Source: Pedobacter sp. R20-19
GTDB taxonomy: Bacteria > Bacteroidota > Bacteroidia > Sphingobacteriales > Sphingobacteriaceae
Direction of reading: 5' to 3'
Assembly: GCF_000708265.2 (NCBI RefSeq)
Contig: NZ_JCKI01000005.1
Coordinates: 1-64,000, forward strand
Length of the DNA stretch: 64,000 bases
The translations under genes and the position numbers were made by a program. Below the pieces are notes generated by a model. That model ran no database searches, was not told where the DNA came from, and worked only from the letters and a program-made list of their open reading frames with translations. Below are positions 1 to 8,878 of the stretch, piece by piece (the stretch's first letter is position 1; each line of letters opens with the position of its first letter).

Positions 1-129
1 CCCGTAATAACGCTGGGCTGTTTTGTAAGTAAGTTCGCCTTTTTCAACCTGCTGCACAACTTGTAATTTAAAGGCAAGACTATAATCGCGCTGACTGCGC
101 CTGATGATGTTCTTGTTTTGTTTTTGCAT
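1..129 (-). CDS. IS3-type transposase OrfA, N-terminal part (runs off window)
   Basis: Reading leftwards from an ATG at 129, 43 codons stay open to the window edge. The peptide is basic (QKQNKNIIRRSQRDYS) and continues LAFKLQVVQQVEKGELTYKTAQRYYG, split here as the opening of a helix-turn-helix, which resembles the OrfA helix-turn-helix of IS3-family transposases. About 20-40 bases upstream is a likely IS terminus (145-170). Only the start is visible, so completeness and the OrfB partner cannot be judged. The family call rests on the HTH pattern and on the terminal TGTCCCG-type end; another HTH transposase family is possible. Confidence 0.6.
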   Translation of the reverse strand, partial: MQKQNKNIIRRSQRDYSLAFKLQVVQQVEKGELTYKTAQRYYG

Positions 130-144
130 AATAAGTCAACTAGT

Positions 145-170
145 GTGTCAACTTATTTCAGGACGGGACA
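145..170 (-). mobile_element. Probable terminal inverted repeat of the IS element
   Basis: Read on the minus strand, the sequence starting at 170 is TGTCCCGTCCTGAAATAAGT, followed by TGACAC, about 40 bases before the transposase ATG. A TG-initial end at this distance from OrfA is what IS3-family elements show. The other end lies outside the window, so the inverted repeat cannot be confirmed. The end lies 4 bases from the tRNA-derived repeat. Confidence 0.45.
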
Positions 171-173
171 AAC

Positions 174-231
174 TAAACAAAAAAGCCTTACATTTCTATG
201 AGGTTTTTTGTGATCCCGCTGGGATGTGAAC
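174..231. repeat. Left tRNA-derived direct repeat (candidate att site)
   Basis: This stretch matches 8879-8936, the terminator and 3' part of tRNA-Lys, without gaps and with few mismatches. The longest identical run is 21 bases (205-225 equals 8910-8930). The terminator stem is degraded here (CTATGAGG instead of CTGTAAGG) and the T-arm match ends after about 231, so no tRNA can form. This is what is left when an element integrates into a tRNA 3' end. The remaining bases up to 574 hold no gene that I can recognise. Confidence 0.75.
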
Positions 232-574
232 TTCGTTCAGTTTTCAGCGTTTAATAGCTATCTGGAAGGTTTTTGAAAAGTGACTCACCGAATCGCTTAC
301 CTTTTTGTCTGTATTTTTTAGTTACAATTGCTATAGGGTAAATTTATTGATTTTATTCTTAAAACCAATAAATTAAGTCAACTTAAAATAATATCCTTCG
401 GTTTACGAGACCCCAAAAATTACCAATGTTTAAATTTTTCTTTGTTATCGTCAAGCTTCAACAAGTCTAACTTAAAAAGATAGTGAAGGGGTAGTGTTAT
501 TTGAGAAAGTGTTTAGAAATAAGGTTGATGGTTATAGTATCATCAATAGGCTGCATATTCTTCCAACACTAAGA

Positions 575-2269
575 TTAAATATTTTGTACCTCATCCTTTA
601 AAAATTTTCTCCAGTAATGGGGAAATACATGCGTCCTGAAATGCCTAGAGGCGATAAGTCCAATCGCCCAATAACTTTCTTTGATAAAGGAAAACTCTTT
701 TTCAAAACAGTTATAGTCATACTCCTCTTCGACTAGCTCCTTATATTCTGGCATCGATTTGCAAAGCTCGATACCCGAAAGAGCGTATCCAGAATCATTA
801 TTGGCATTTTCCGTATAGATCTTGATTTCGGTTTCTTTATCTGGGAACCAAAGCAATAAGGTAATCTCTTTTAACAGCTTGTCTTTAACACCCAATAGCG
901 ATGAATATAGCCTAGGGGAGTTCACCACTATTGACCATTCAACAAGTACCGTAAAGAGATAGCTCGAATTGTAATCGTAACCTATCCGAACGTCGGTATT
1001 AGCCTCTAGTTCGGCAACAGTTCGCAGATCTCTGTGGACCGGAAAAATCCTTGAAAAGGAATATGCCTCGGCAATATGTTTATGGAGACCAAACAGGATA
1101 TCAATAGCCTGTTGTTTCAGACCAAGCTTGTACAAAAGCATCAATAGCATATGTATCTCTATTAAATGGTCATCATACCTTGGCGTATAAAAAATTTGGT
1201 TGTTATTGACCAACCTGATCGCTTCATAGGCCAGAATGGTTGCGCGTTCTCTATATATCATTGCCGCTTGCTGTGCATTTTCTGCTTCGCCAGTTGTCAA
1301 AAACTCGTACATCTGCAGATAGAACAATCCTGTTTCACACCAAATCCCTAACTGTTCATACACTACAGTCCCATACGATAGTGCGTCACCTACCGATCTG
1401 CCCAGTCCGTCTTTGATGTCAACGATAAACGAGAATTTGGCGTTGTACTTCTCTAAGGTATCCCTATGCAGATAAAAACCTTCCACGACCTCTTTACTAA
1501 ATTCTTTTTCCGGTTTGCCAGAAATGAACATCGACCAAAGACGAAGCACATACTTCTCTGAACATTTCACAGCGTGCAAAAGGTTATCGGCTTCATCACA
1601 GTATTTGATAACTACAGCAACCAGTAGCCTCATTTCCTTCAATACTCGAAGCTTTGTCTTCTTAAATTTAGTCGTCTTAAACTCCTCCTCCAACATATCA
1701 AGAACCTGGACAAAATCGCCGAATTGATAATCCCTATTTTCAAGATGGATGATGGTTTTTCGAACAGCCGATCTTAATTTATTGGAAAATCCACTTTCGT
1801 TCAGAAGGTTATGCTGGAACTGTTCCACCAAAAAATCGCCTTCCCATAGTGCAAAATCCAGATTGGTATACTGACTGGTATAGCCTTTCCAATTCTGCTG
1901 CATGCTCTGCTTGATTAGTCCATTATAAGCGACGACGATTTTTATTGGAAGTTTTTTATGTTGTGGAGCGAGGTTGTTAGGTATGAATACCTCTCTGATA
2001 TCATCAAGCGACTGCCTCACGCTATTTATTTCTCCATTCCAGTTCTGCCTGTCAAGATCGCCCTGCTTTACGGTGATTAGAAAAACCTTCTTCTTCCCAT
2101 CATCGGTAAAGTCTTTTCCAACCGCATAAATGTCAACGCCATACTGACGGCCTCTTTCTGGTTTCGAAAACATCTCCACTCCATTTGCCCTCAGGATATC
2201 CTGGATCACCTTATCCAATTCCCCATCTTCTTTCAGGGAATTGATGTACTCAGCTAAAATTAATTTCAT
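575..2269 (-). CDS. Unrecognised protein with PD-(D/E)xK nuclease-like N-terminus
   Basis: Not a family I can name. The first ~110 residues look like a restriction-endonuclease fold: a short helix, then GRQYGVDIYAV with a conserved-looking Asp, then a strand VFLITVKQG with the Lys of an (E/Q/T)xK motif and a basic stretch after it. The usual Glu is a Thr, so activity is uncertain. The remaining ~450 residues look alpha-helical, without membrane segments or signal peptide. I chose the ATG at 2269 because it overlaps the upstream gene by only 20 bases; an ATG at 2347 would add 26 residues (basic, MNFHRVRSLIQQGRKRY). It is translated with the preceding minus-strand gene as a pair, back to back with the Gabija operon. 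A role in anti-phage defence is inferred from context only. Confidence 0.6.
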   Translation of the reverse strand: MKLILAEYINSLKEDGELDKVIQDILRANGVEMFSKPERGRQYGVDIYAVGKDFTDDGKKKVFLITVKQGDLDRQNWNGEINSVRQSLDDIREVFIPNNLAPQHKKLPIKIVVAYNGLIKQSMQQNWKGYTSQYTNLDFALWEGDFLVEQFQHNLLNESGFSNKLRSAVRKTIIHLENRDYQFGDFVQVLDMLEEEFKTTKFKKTKLRVLKEMRLLVAVVIKYCDEADNLLHAVKCSEKYVLRLWSMFISGKPEKEFSKEVVEGFYLHRDTLEKYNAKFSFIVDIKDGLGRSVGDALSYGTVVYEQLGIWCETGLFYLQMYEFLTTGEAENAQQAAMIYRERATILAYEAIRLVNNNQIFYTPRYDDHLIEIHMLLMLLYKLGLKQQAIDILFGLHKHIAEAYSFSRIFPVHRDLRTVAELEANTDVRIGYDYNSSYLFTVLVEWSIVVNSPRLYSSLLGVKDKLLKEITLLLWFPDKETEIKIYTENANNDSGYALSGIELCKSMPEYKELVEEEYDYNCFEKEFSFIKESYWAIGLIASRHFRTHVFPHYWRKFLKDEVQNI

Positions 2270-4169
2270 GTTTTTGAATTCTTTGATAGTTACGTCGTAG
2301 CGTTTCCTGCCTTGTTGGATCAAGCTTCTCACCCGATGGAAATTCAAAGGAGTGCTGTATCAACGCCAGTTCAGCAACCTCGTGCACCTTCTCTTCTTTT
2401 CTTCTTATCGCCCATTTCTTCGCATAAAGATTAACAGATTTCATCATCGATAGAAATCCCTTGGTGTTAGATTCCTTCATCGATGCAGCAAAGAGCTGGT
2501 TTTTATAGAACCGCGTGAATTCTTCCAGCATTGAATCTGACTGAAGCTCCTTAAATACCCTTACCTTATTAAGATTTTTAAAGTAGTTTTCATAATCATC
2601 ATCAATTGGCTGCAAAAAATCCCTTTGATGAATAGGGCACTTGGTGTCTTTCAATCGGTCTTTTATCATATCCAAAGTAGACCTATAATTGTAGACCAGG
2701 TAATCAACAAATATTCCTTGGAGATTGGTCAGCAGTGCCTCGTCGTCGGGCAAGGCAGCATCTAGAACTGAAAATAGCAGGCTTTGAAGCTGTTCCATCG
2801 AATAGACAAATCCGGCGATCTTTATACAGATATACACCTTTTCCTCAGCCGAAAGCGTCTCAAAGTAGATCTTGGAAACCTTAAAAACCGCTGAGGAATT
2901 TCTCCCGGAGCAGATTCTCAACATAGCCTTGTGCACATTTCGATTTTCAGAATTGAACCATTTTGTGAGGTTGACATGGAAACGATCATGGTCCAAATCG
3001 ATGATATGGTCAAGATTGCTATCCAAGAGTTGGTGTTCGCCCATTGACTCGAAACGCTTGGTCAAAAGTTCATAGACCAGGTCTAGGTTGTGTTCGCAAA
3101 GTGAATATAAAAAGAGGTTTAGTTGCCCAAGAAAACTGGGTTCATCAACCGTAAAAAGTTGGATTGACGCAAGCCTAAACCACTCTTGATTATGTTCGAG
3201 GGCAATTAGGTCATAAACATAGTCAAATACGCCTTCAAAATCCCCACTTTTCATGGGTTCTTTTGCAAGGGCACAAAGTTCGTCTCCCACAAATTTGCAC
3301 ATCCCACAAAGCCTCAGGTATTGTCCCTTATTAAGCTTTCCAGCATCGAACTTAGCTTCTATCAAACCTTTAAAATTCGTTCGTCTCTCATCAGGGCAAC
3401 ATCTGCCGAACGCCCAGAGCAAAAGGTATAGTTTTTCATTTCCAAATTGATCCTTTAAACGGTCCAACAACAGGTCAAAATTTTCGGTCTTTTTATCGAC
3501 CAATCCGATAATGATCGCGGTCATAAAATCCTCTGTATATTTTTCACCAATCAGAACCTCCAGTTCCGTATCGAATTTATCTGCAAGAGCAGGCTGGATG
3601 GAAAGCTTTTCAATCAATGTCCGCGAAGCCTGGTGAACAGCTCCAGCAAGTCCAGTGGCAGAATGTAACTTTCGTAAATAATTCAGAACATCTTCAAAAT
3701 TGACTTCGAGAACCGAAAATGCTTTTTGTAAAGCATTGAAACTGTTCCATTCCATTTCAACATCCTCTATAAATCTAGCCCAATTCTTGATGCCCATCTT
3801 GTCGAGATAGGCTATAACCATCCCCGATTCGTTCCAATATAATAGTGGCTTATACTTCTCTGCCGCTTTCTTTACCGAAGCGCCCAACGAAGACAAACTG
3901 TTGGTAGCCAAACCGCCATCGACCAGGCGCTCGATAAGCATTAACTGTGAAAAAACCTTATCCACCATCTTATTCCCGTCCCTGTCCATCATGTAGCTGC
4001 CTGATACATCACATGATGTGAAAAAATCAAAAAGTTCGGGACTTTTGATCCACTTATCTAAGATTTCAAAAGTGGCATTTTCAATAATAATATCCCTTTT
4101 GTGGTAGCCACTAGATTTTCTCAACCGTTCAAATTCACTGAACCGTTCATTGTACTCAATACTTCCCAT
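2250..4169 (-). CDS. Unrecognised large alpha-helical protein, partner of the nuclease-like gene
   Basis: 639 residues, soluble, no signal peptide. The sequence reads as a long run of amphipathic helices (for example DFMTAIIIGLVDKKTENFD and EEKVYICIKIAGFVYSMEQ), compatible with an alpha-solenoid; no nucleotide-binding loop, nuclease motif or zinc cluster is apparent. Its 3' end overlaps the start of the downstream nuclease-like gene, so the two are probably translationally coupled and may form a complex. It is divergent from gajA, with 242 bases between the two starts. By position it could be a sensor or scaffold; that is inference. The start ATG at 4169 follows an AT-rich stretch. Confidence 0.6.
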   Translation of the reverse strand: MGSIEYNERFSEFERLRKSSGYHKRDIIIENATFEILDKWIKSPELFDFFTSCDVSGSYMMDRDGNKMVDKVFSQLMLIERLVDGGLATNSLSSLGASVKKAAEKYKPLLYWNESGMVIAYLDKMGIKNWARFIEDVEMEWNSFNALQKAFSVLEVNFEDVLNYLRKLHSATGLAGAVHQASRTLIEKLSIQPALADKFDTELEVLIGEKYTEDFMTAIIIGLVDKKTENFDLLLDRLKDQFGNEKLYLLLWAFGRCCPDERRTNFKGLIEAKFDAGKLNKGQYLRLCGMCKFVGDELCALAKEPMKSGDFEGVFDYVYDLIALEHNQEWFRLASIQLFTVDEPSFLGQLNLFLYSLCEHNLDLVYELLTKRFESMGEHQLLDSNLDHIIDLDHDRFHVNLTKWFNSENRNVHKAMLRICSGRNSSAVFKVSKIYFETLSAEEKVYICIKIAGFVYSMEQLQSLLFSVLDAALPDDEALLTNLQGIFVDYLVYNYRSTLDMIKDRLKDTKCPIHQRDFLQPIDDDYENYFKNLNKVRVFKELQSDSMLEEFTRFYKNQLFAASMKESNTKGFLSMMKSVNLYAKKWAIRRKEEKVHEVAELALIQHSFEFPSGEKLDPTRQETLRRNYQRIQKHEINFS

Positions 4170-4411
4170 ATTATTTTTGTTTACCCGAAAAGCAGATATA
4201 GATTTTTTTAGATAGAGCGTTTCAAAAACCTAAGATAGCAATATACCCTTAACAAAACTATCCCATCTAACCTGCACTGGGAAAATTGAACCTGTTCGCT
4301 TATTGCAAGTCCCACAATAGTTTTATAGTTTTGGATAAACCAGTATAAAACCTTTCCTTATGTAACAATAGCAGATATAGGGTTTTGCACAGGTCTCAAA
4401 AACGACGCTCT
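4170..4411. promoter_or_regulatory. Divergent promoter region of the defence island
   Basis: Non-coding region between the divergent unknown module and gajA. A 10-base direct repeat, GCAGATATAG, occurs at 4192-4201 and again at 4371-4380, close to each gene start, and both copies are followed within 30 bases by similar CAAAAAC-type sequences. This could be a shared operator or a coincidence in AT-rich DNA. No clear -33/-7 pair was assigned. Confidence 0.4.
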
Positions 4412-6505
4412 ATGTACATTTCTAAAATTATTATTGAGGGATTTAGAAACTTTCCCAAAAATACCATTGAATTTAACGACGGTGTAAACGTTATCATTGG
4501 TCACAACAATGCGGGTAAAACAAGCCTGTTGAAAGCAATCGGACTTATGATCGACCAGAATGTTCCTAAAAAGCTAGAAATAGATGACTTCTCGAAACAC
4601 ATTAGTCTTGCTGATTTACAAGCCAATGCCCCTGAAATCGTCATTAGTCTAGACATTGATCAGAGCAAGAGTGAGGATTTAACCAGTGACGACCTTGTCA
4701 CCGTAGCGGACTGGCTGATCAAGCTCGAAGAGCCTTACCAAGCGAAACTAACCTATAGGTTTTCTCTGCCCTTTGAAAAACATGGGGATTACCATACCGC
4801 CCTCACCGGATGCACGACTAAGCAAGATGCATGGCTGGTGATTAAACATGAGTTTTTAAGATTTTATCAAAACAAAATCTACGGTGGCGATCCCACTTTG
4901 AGAGTACTTGCAGACAGTTCCGCGCTTCAAAAGTTCGATTTCCAGTTTCTTACGGCCATCAGGGATGTAGAAAGAGACATGTTTACAGGTAAAAACACCA
5001 TGCTCAGAGATGTCCTGGACTTCTTCATGGACTATGAGATTAAGTCCGCTGATGACGCTGTCAAAAACAAGGCTACAAAGCTTGCAGAGATCAAGGCTCT
5101 CAAGACTAATTTTACGGCTAAGGCAGGAGGCTTGATCAAAGACCTGCAAACTCGAATGGAGGCAGGGAAGGAACATATTCTCTCTTATGCTACGCAAACT
5201 GGTGCTACATTCAACAACGCTTTACCTGATTTCGATGGGACGATCTCCGATGTGGAAATGTACTCCGCAATTAAGCTGATCATTGGCTATGCGGGACTTG
5301 ATATCACAATTCCTGCAAGCCACAATGGCCTTGGCTACAATAACCTGATCTTTATGTCTCTTCTCCTTGCCAAAATGCAGGTTAATTCAGATGGCAGCTA
5401 CCTAGGAAGTAACGCAAAAGTTTTTCCGGTATTAGCTATTGAAGAGCCAGAAGCCCACCTGCACCCTGCCATGCAGTATAAATTCCTTAAATTCTTGAAG
5501 GAAAACAAGAATAAGAGAAAGGTTCGTCAGATCTTTGTAACTACTCATTCTACACAGATTACATCCGCTGTATCCCTTGACGAAATCATCTGCTTGCATA
5601 ATGAGAAAGGTGTCATTTCAGCGGGTTACCCGGGAAAAGTTTTTCCCGATACTCCTAGTGGGCATGATTCTAAGGCCTATGTTCAGCGTTTTCTCGATGC
5701 CACACGGTCAGATATGCTATTTGCGCAAAAGATCATCTTTGTGGAGGGCCTTGCTGAGGAAATACTAATTCCGACTCTAGCGAAATACTGTGGTAAGAAT
5801 TTAGAGGACCACCATGTAGCGGTAGTACCAGTAGGCGGCCGCTTCTTCGATAATTTTTTAGCTCTTTTCGATACCACCAACCGCTATGCAATTCCTAAAA
5901 AAGTGGTGTGTCTCAAAGATCGTGACCCTGAGCAAAAAGAAAACACGGAAAGTTTTTATGAGGGCTGCTATCCGTATAATTTTGGGCAGGATACAGCAAA
6001 TTATACTTATAGAGACCATTTAGCAACAAAGATTGCCACATATATCCGCCACAACAACATCCGCTTTTTTGGACAGAACCATCCCAAGGGGAAGACTTTC
6101 GAATATGAGCTCAGCCTTAACAACGTTGATTCAAAAATACTGATCACCAAATCCATATCCAACAAAAACGAGCTTGAAGACTTACTGAACATGTATGCGC
6201 TGTCAAAACCTACTGCAGATTTGCTCGGACGTTTGGGGAAAAGTGGTCCAAAAAAGGAATTAAAAGATGCCATCAGCACGCTCGTAGATCCCAGTTGGTC
6301 TGAGGAAGATAAGAAAAAAGCTATCATTGCCACCCGCTATCTAAACTCGGTGGGTAAAGGTGAAAACGCATTAGAGCTTGCGAACCTATTAGAGGTCAAC
6401 TTAGGACTTCCAACTACTGCCCCAGTAGGTGTAACTACTCCCGTTCAGCAAGCTTTTAACGTGCCATATTATATCAAGAAAGCAATTCTTTGGATATGTC
6501 AGTAA
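4412..6505 (+). CDS. gajA: Gabija GajA: OLD-family ATPase with TOPRIM nuclease domain
   Basis: Sequence-specific DNA nuclease of the Gabija anti-phage system. Visible motifs, numbered from 4412: Walker A GHNNAGKTS at about 30-38, ABC-type Walker B EEPEAHLHP at about 344-352, and the following TTHSTQ switch. A C-terminal TOPRIM domain has FVEGLAEE (Glu about 445) and KDRDPE (Asp about 503 and 505). In this family the ATPase holds the nuclease off at normal nucleotide levels and TOPRIM nicks DNA. At 697 residues it is within the range of OLD-type proteins. The ATG at 4412 (MYISKIIIEGFRNF) is preferred over an in-frame TTG 27 bases upstream, because OLD proteins begin with this strand. It overlaps gajB by 10 bases. 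Confidence 0.9.
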   Translation: MYISKIIIEGFRNFPKNTIEFNDGVNVIIGHNNAGKTSLLKAIGLMIDQNVPKKLEIDDFSKHISLADLQANAPEIVISLDIDQSKSEDLTSDDLVTVADWLIKLEEPYQAKLTYRFSLPFEKHGDYHTALTGCTTKQDAWLVIKHEFLRFYQNKIYGGDPTLRVLADSSALQKFDFQFLTAIRDVERDMFTGKNTMLRDVLDFFMDYEIKSADDAVKNKATKLAEIKALKTNFTAKAGGLIKDLQTRMEAGKEHILSYATQTGATFNNALPDFDGTISDVEMYSAIKLIIGYAGLDITIPASHNGLGYNNLIFMSLLLAKMQVNSDGSYLGSNAKVFPVLAIEEPEAHLHPAMQYKFLKFLKENKNKRKVRQIFVTTHSTQITSAVSLDEIICLHNEKGVISAGYPGKVFPDTPSGHDSKAYVQRFLDATRSDMLFAQKIIFVEGLAEEILIPTLAKYCGKNLEDHHVAVVPVGGRFFDNFLALFDTTNRYAIPKKVVCLKDRDPEQKENTESFYEGCYPYNFGQDTANYTYRDHLATKIATYIRHNNIRFFGQNHPKGKTFEYELSLNNVDSKILITKSISNKNELEDLLNMYALSKPTADLLGRLGKSGPKKELKDAISTLVDPSWSEEDKKKAIIATRYLNSVGKGENALELANLLEVNLGLPTTAPVGVTTPVQQAFNVPYYIKKAILWICQ

Positions 6506-8244
6506 CAACAATTACCTCAAACGACAACATCGATATAGAACTGCCATTTAAGATCAAGGCAGGTCCGGGCGCTGGAAAAACACATTGGTTGGTGAACCAT
6601 ATCAAAAAGGTATTATCGACCTCCAAGCGAATGGGAAACTATCGTAAAATTGCCTGTATTACTTACACGAATACGGCGGTCGATACCATAACCAATAGGC
6701 TAGATAGTAGTATTGATAGGGTGGAGATTTCAACCATACACAGTTTCATCTATCAGAATATTATTAGGCCTTACATGCATTTCATTGCGCATGAATATGA
6801 TATCAATGTGAAATATATGGATGGGCATGATGACCACATCGTGTCCAGAGCTTATATTAAGGAATGGATTGATGATCACCCAAACCTTGCTAGGCTTCGA
6901 AATCCTTGGACTCGTAACCAACTCCTTAGGCTACCAGGCAACTTAAATGCATTGAAAAACTGGTTATATTCCATTGACTATAAGTTTGTGGGCGAGGACT
7001 TGAAGATTTCTATTGATAATACTAAGGCATTCGATCCCGACACCAATACAAGATTGAGCAAGCCGAACTGTCTCGATATCCTGCTGCCAGGGCTAATGGA
7101 TTACAAGAAGATTTTTTGGAAAAAGGGGTGGCTTCACCATGAGGATGTGTTGTTTTTTGGATACGAACTTATCCGAAAATATCCTTTTATCATTTCAGTA
7201 CTACAAGCGAAATTCCCTTATTTCTTTATAGATGAATTTCAGGATACTAGTCCAGTGCAAACAGCAATAGTAAGGCTTTTGGCTCAAAAGGAAACAGTAG
7301 TTGGAGTTATTGGAGATAAGGCGCAGGCTATCTACGGTTTCCAGGGTACAGCAGTAAATGATTTTGAACTATTTTCACTTGCCGGGCAACAGGAGTTTGT
7401 CATTGAGGACAATAGACGAAGCACTAATAAGATTGTCGATGTCCTGAACTATCTAAGGGACGACATCTCACAGAACCCTCTCAGAGGTGAGCTGGGCGAA
7501 AAACCGATCATATTCGTAGGAACGAAGGATCAAGCCTTTGCCCAGGCCCAGGCAATTTGCGGAGCGGAAATGTTGATTACCCTTTCACGGGATAATGTAA
7601 CTGTGAACGCAATGAAAAGACTATATAATATTACCATTCCGACGGTTAACCTCTTGGACAAATTATATGAAAAGGACAATGCAGACCGTGTCAAAATTAT
7701 TGTACGAACCATAAAGTCTGTGGAATTAGCGTTCGAGAAAAACTTCAAAGAAGCGATTAAGCAAATGGAAAAGAGTTACTCGCATATCAGCGACAAGGGA
7801 CTGCGGAGAAAAACAGCATTCCATCAACTCTCGATGCTGCTATCCAAAAGAAGCACGTTTGCGCAACAACCTCTTTTTAATTTTTATGAGCTGGTGAAGG
7901 CGAATATTTGTCCAGGAATGCCGACTTTGACAAGAGGTGGGGCTAGGGATTTTTATGATAACCACAGCTATCAGCAGTTAGCTGTATTCGTGGATACAGA
8001 CAATGAAGTATTGGAATGCAAAACGATTCACAAAGCAAAAGGCGATGAGTTTGAAAACGTTTTGGTGACGATGACTGGCGTACAGGATATAGGCTATCTT
8101 ACCTCCCCGAACCTTAACATAGAGGAACAACGCGTGAGATATGTTGCAATCAGCCGTGCTAGACAACGATTATTTATCAATGTATCTGCTCTTGAGGCAT
8201 CGGACGAACAGCGTTTAAGTGGGTTGTTTGATATAAAGCGATAG
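6496..8244 (+). CDS. gajB: Gabija GajB: UvrD-like superfamily 1 helicase
   Basis: Partner of GajA. Superfamily 1A helicase motifs appear in order: Walker A AGPGAGKT (about 22-29), motif Ia region CITYTNTAVDT, motif II DEFQD (about 246-250), motif III GDKAQAIYGF, motif V TIHKAKGDEFENV, and motif VI VAISRARQRL. At 582 residues it is shorter than UvrD/PcrA, as is usual for GajB. An OLD-family nuclease followed directly by a UvrD-like helicase defines Gabija. The ATG at 6496 overlaps the gajA stop, indicating translational coupling; a TTG two codons earlier is also possible. Confidence 0.9.
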   Translation: MSVTTITSNDNIDIELPFKIKAGPGAGKTHWLVNHIKKVLSTSKRMGNYRKIACITYTNTAVDTITNRLDSSIDRVEISTIHSFIYQNIIRPYMHFIAHEYDINVKYMDGHDDHIVSRAYIKEWIDDHPNLARLRNPWTRNQLLRLPGNLNALKNWLYSIDYKFVGEDLKISIDNTKAFDPDTNTRLSKPNCLDILLPGLMDYKKIFWKKGWLHHEDVLFFGYELIRKYPFIISVLQAKFPYFFIDEFQDTSPVQTAIVRLLAQKETVVGVIGDKAQAIYGFQGTAVNDFELFSLAGQQEFVIEDNRRSTNKIVDVLNYLRDDISQNPLRGELGEKPIIFVGTKDQAFAQAQAICGAEMLITLSRDNVTVNAMKRLYNITIPTVNLLDKLYEKDNADRVKIIVRTIKSVELAFEKNFKEAIKQMEKSYSHISDKGLRRKTAFHQLSMLLSKRSTFAQQPLFNFYELVKANICPGMPTLTRGGARDFYDNHSYQQLAVFVDTDNEVLECKTIHKAKGDEFENVLVTMTGVQDIGYLTSPNLNIEEQRVRYVAISRARQRLFINVSALEASDEQRLSGLFDIKR

Positions 8245-8281
8245 TAGTAAACTCCGGTTCACCAACAATAAAATATCATAA

Positions 8282-8392
8282 ATGCCCGCACTGTATATCA
8301 TCGGCAATGGTTTCGACCTGTTCAACGGACTAAAGACAAGCTACTCCCACTTCCATCGTTTTGTCACTGGCAATTATCATTCTTATTATTAA
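8282..8392 (+). pseudogene. Truncated AbiH-type abortive-infection gene (36 codons)
   Basis: A 36-residue open frame begins MPALYIIGNGFDLFNGLKTS and continues YSHFHRFVTGNYHSYY before a stop. The opening (L-x-IIGNGFDL-x-x-GLKTSY) is the signature N-terminus of the AbiH family, whose members are several hundred residues long. The match breaks off at about residue 28 and the rest of the family is absent in the next 500 bases. It is therefore read as the remains of a gene cut off by deletion. It lies 37 bases after gajB, the place where a third defence gene would sit. Confidence 0.65.
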
Positions 8393-8878
8393 CTTATCAA
8401 AAGAGTTATAATTGATTAGAAAAATAATTTATCACTGCGTCATATGTGTGATCTTTTTAATGCCAACTAATATCTTATAATTTCATAAAGCGTCAAATCT
8501 TCAATCACCTCATTTTTATTCCAGTTTTCATTGAATTATCGGCTTATTTCAGGTCGTTTATAAACCTATCTTTTTCCATTTCACGCAGCTCCCATTTACA
8601 AGTTATTTTTCTACTAAATCTAACGTAGATTTAGACCCGGTCCCTACTCGTATCCTATTGCTGCCCTAAGGCATGATAGTTGCATCTTAAAGGCATGTTG
8701 GCGTTTATTAAAAAAACAAACTAAACCTCGTTGAAAAAGGGTGGAAAAAATAAACTCAATTTACTTCCAATAGATAGTCCTTTTAAAGAGATGATAAAAA
8801 GGTTGAGAAGGCAGTGAAACCTGTCTAAAAGTAGTTCACTAAAATGCATCAAAATAAGCCACAAAATGGAACCTGAAT
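8393..8878. other. Non-coding right part of the island
   Basis: About 490 AT-rich bases between the AbiH stub and the right tRNA-derived repeat. No open frame or terminator that I can support, and no piece of an integrase that I can recognise. Probably eroded island DNA. Confidence 0.5.

Noticed and set aside
174-231. A second tRNA gene
   Set aside because: Only the terminator and 3' T-arm part match tRNA-Lys; the sequence beyond 231 cannot form D or anticodon arms.
1166-1727. Plus-strand frames inside the nuclease-like gene
   Set aside because: Shadows of the 590-codon minus-strand gene; no start context or recognisable protein.
8393-8878. Integrase or excisionase remnant
   Set aside because: I looked for one because of the att-like repeats but could not recognise any catalytic motif or long frame on either strand.
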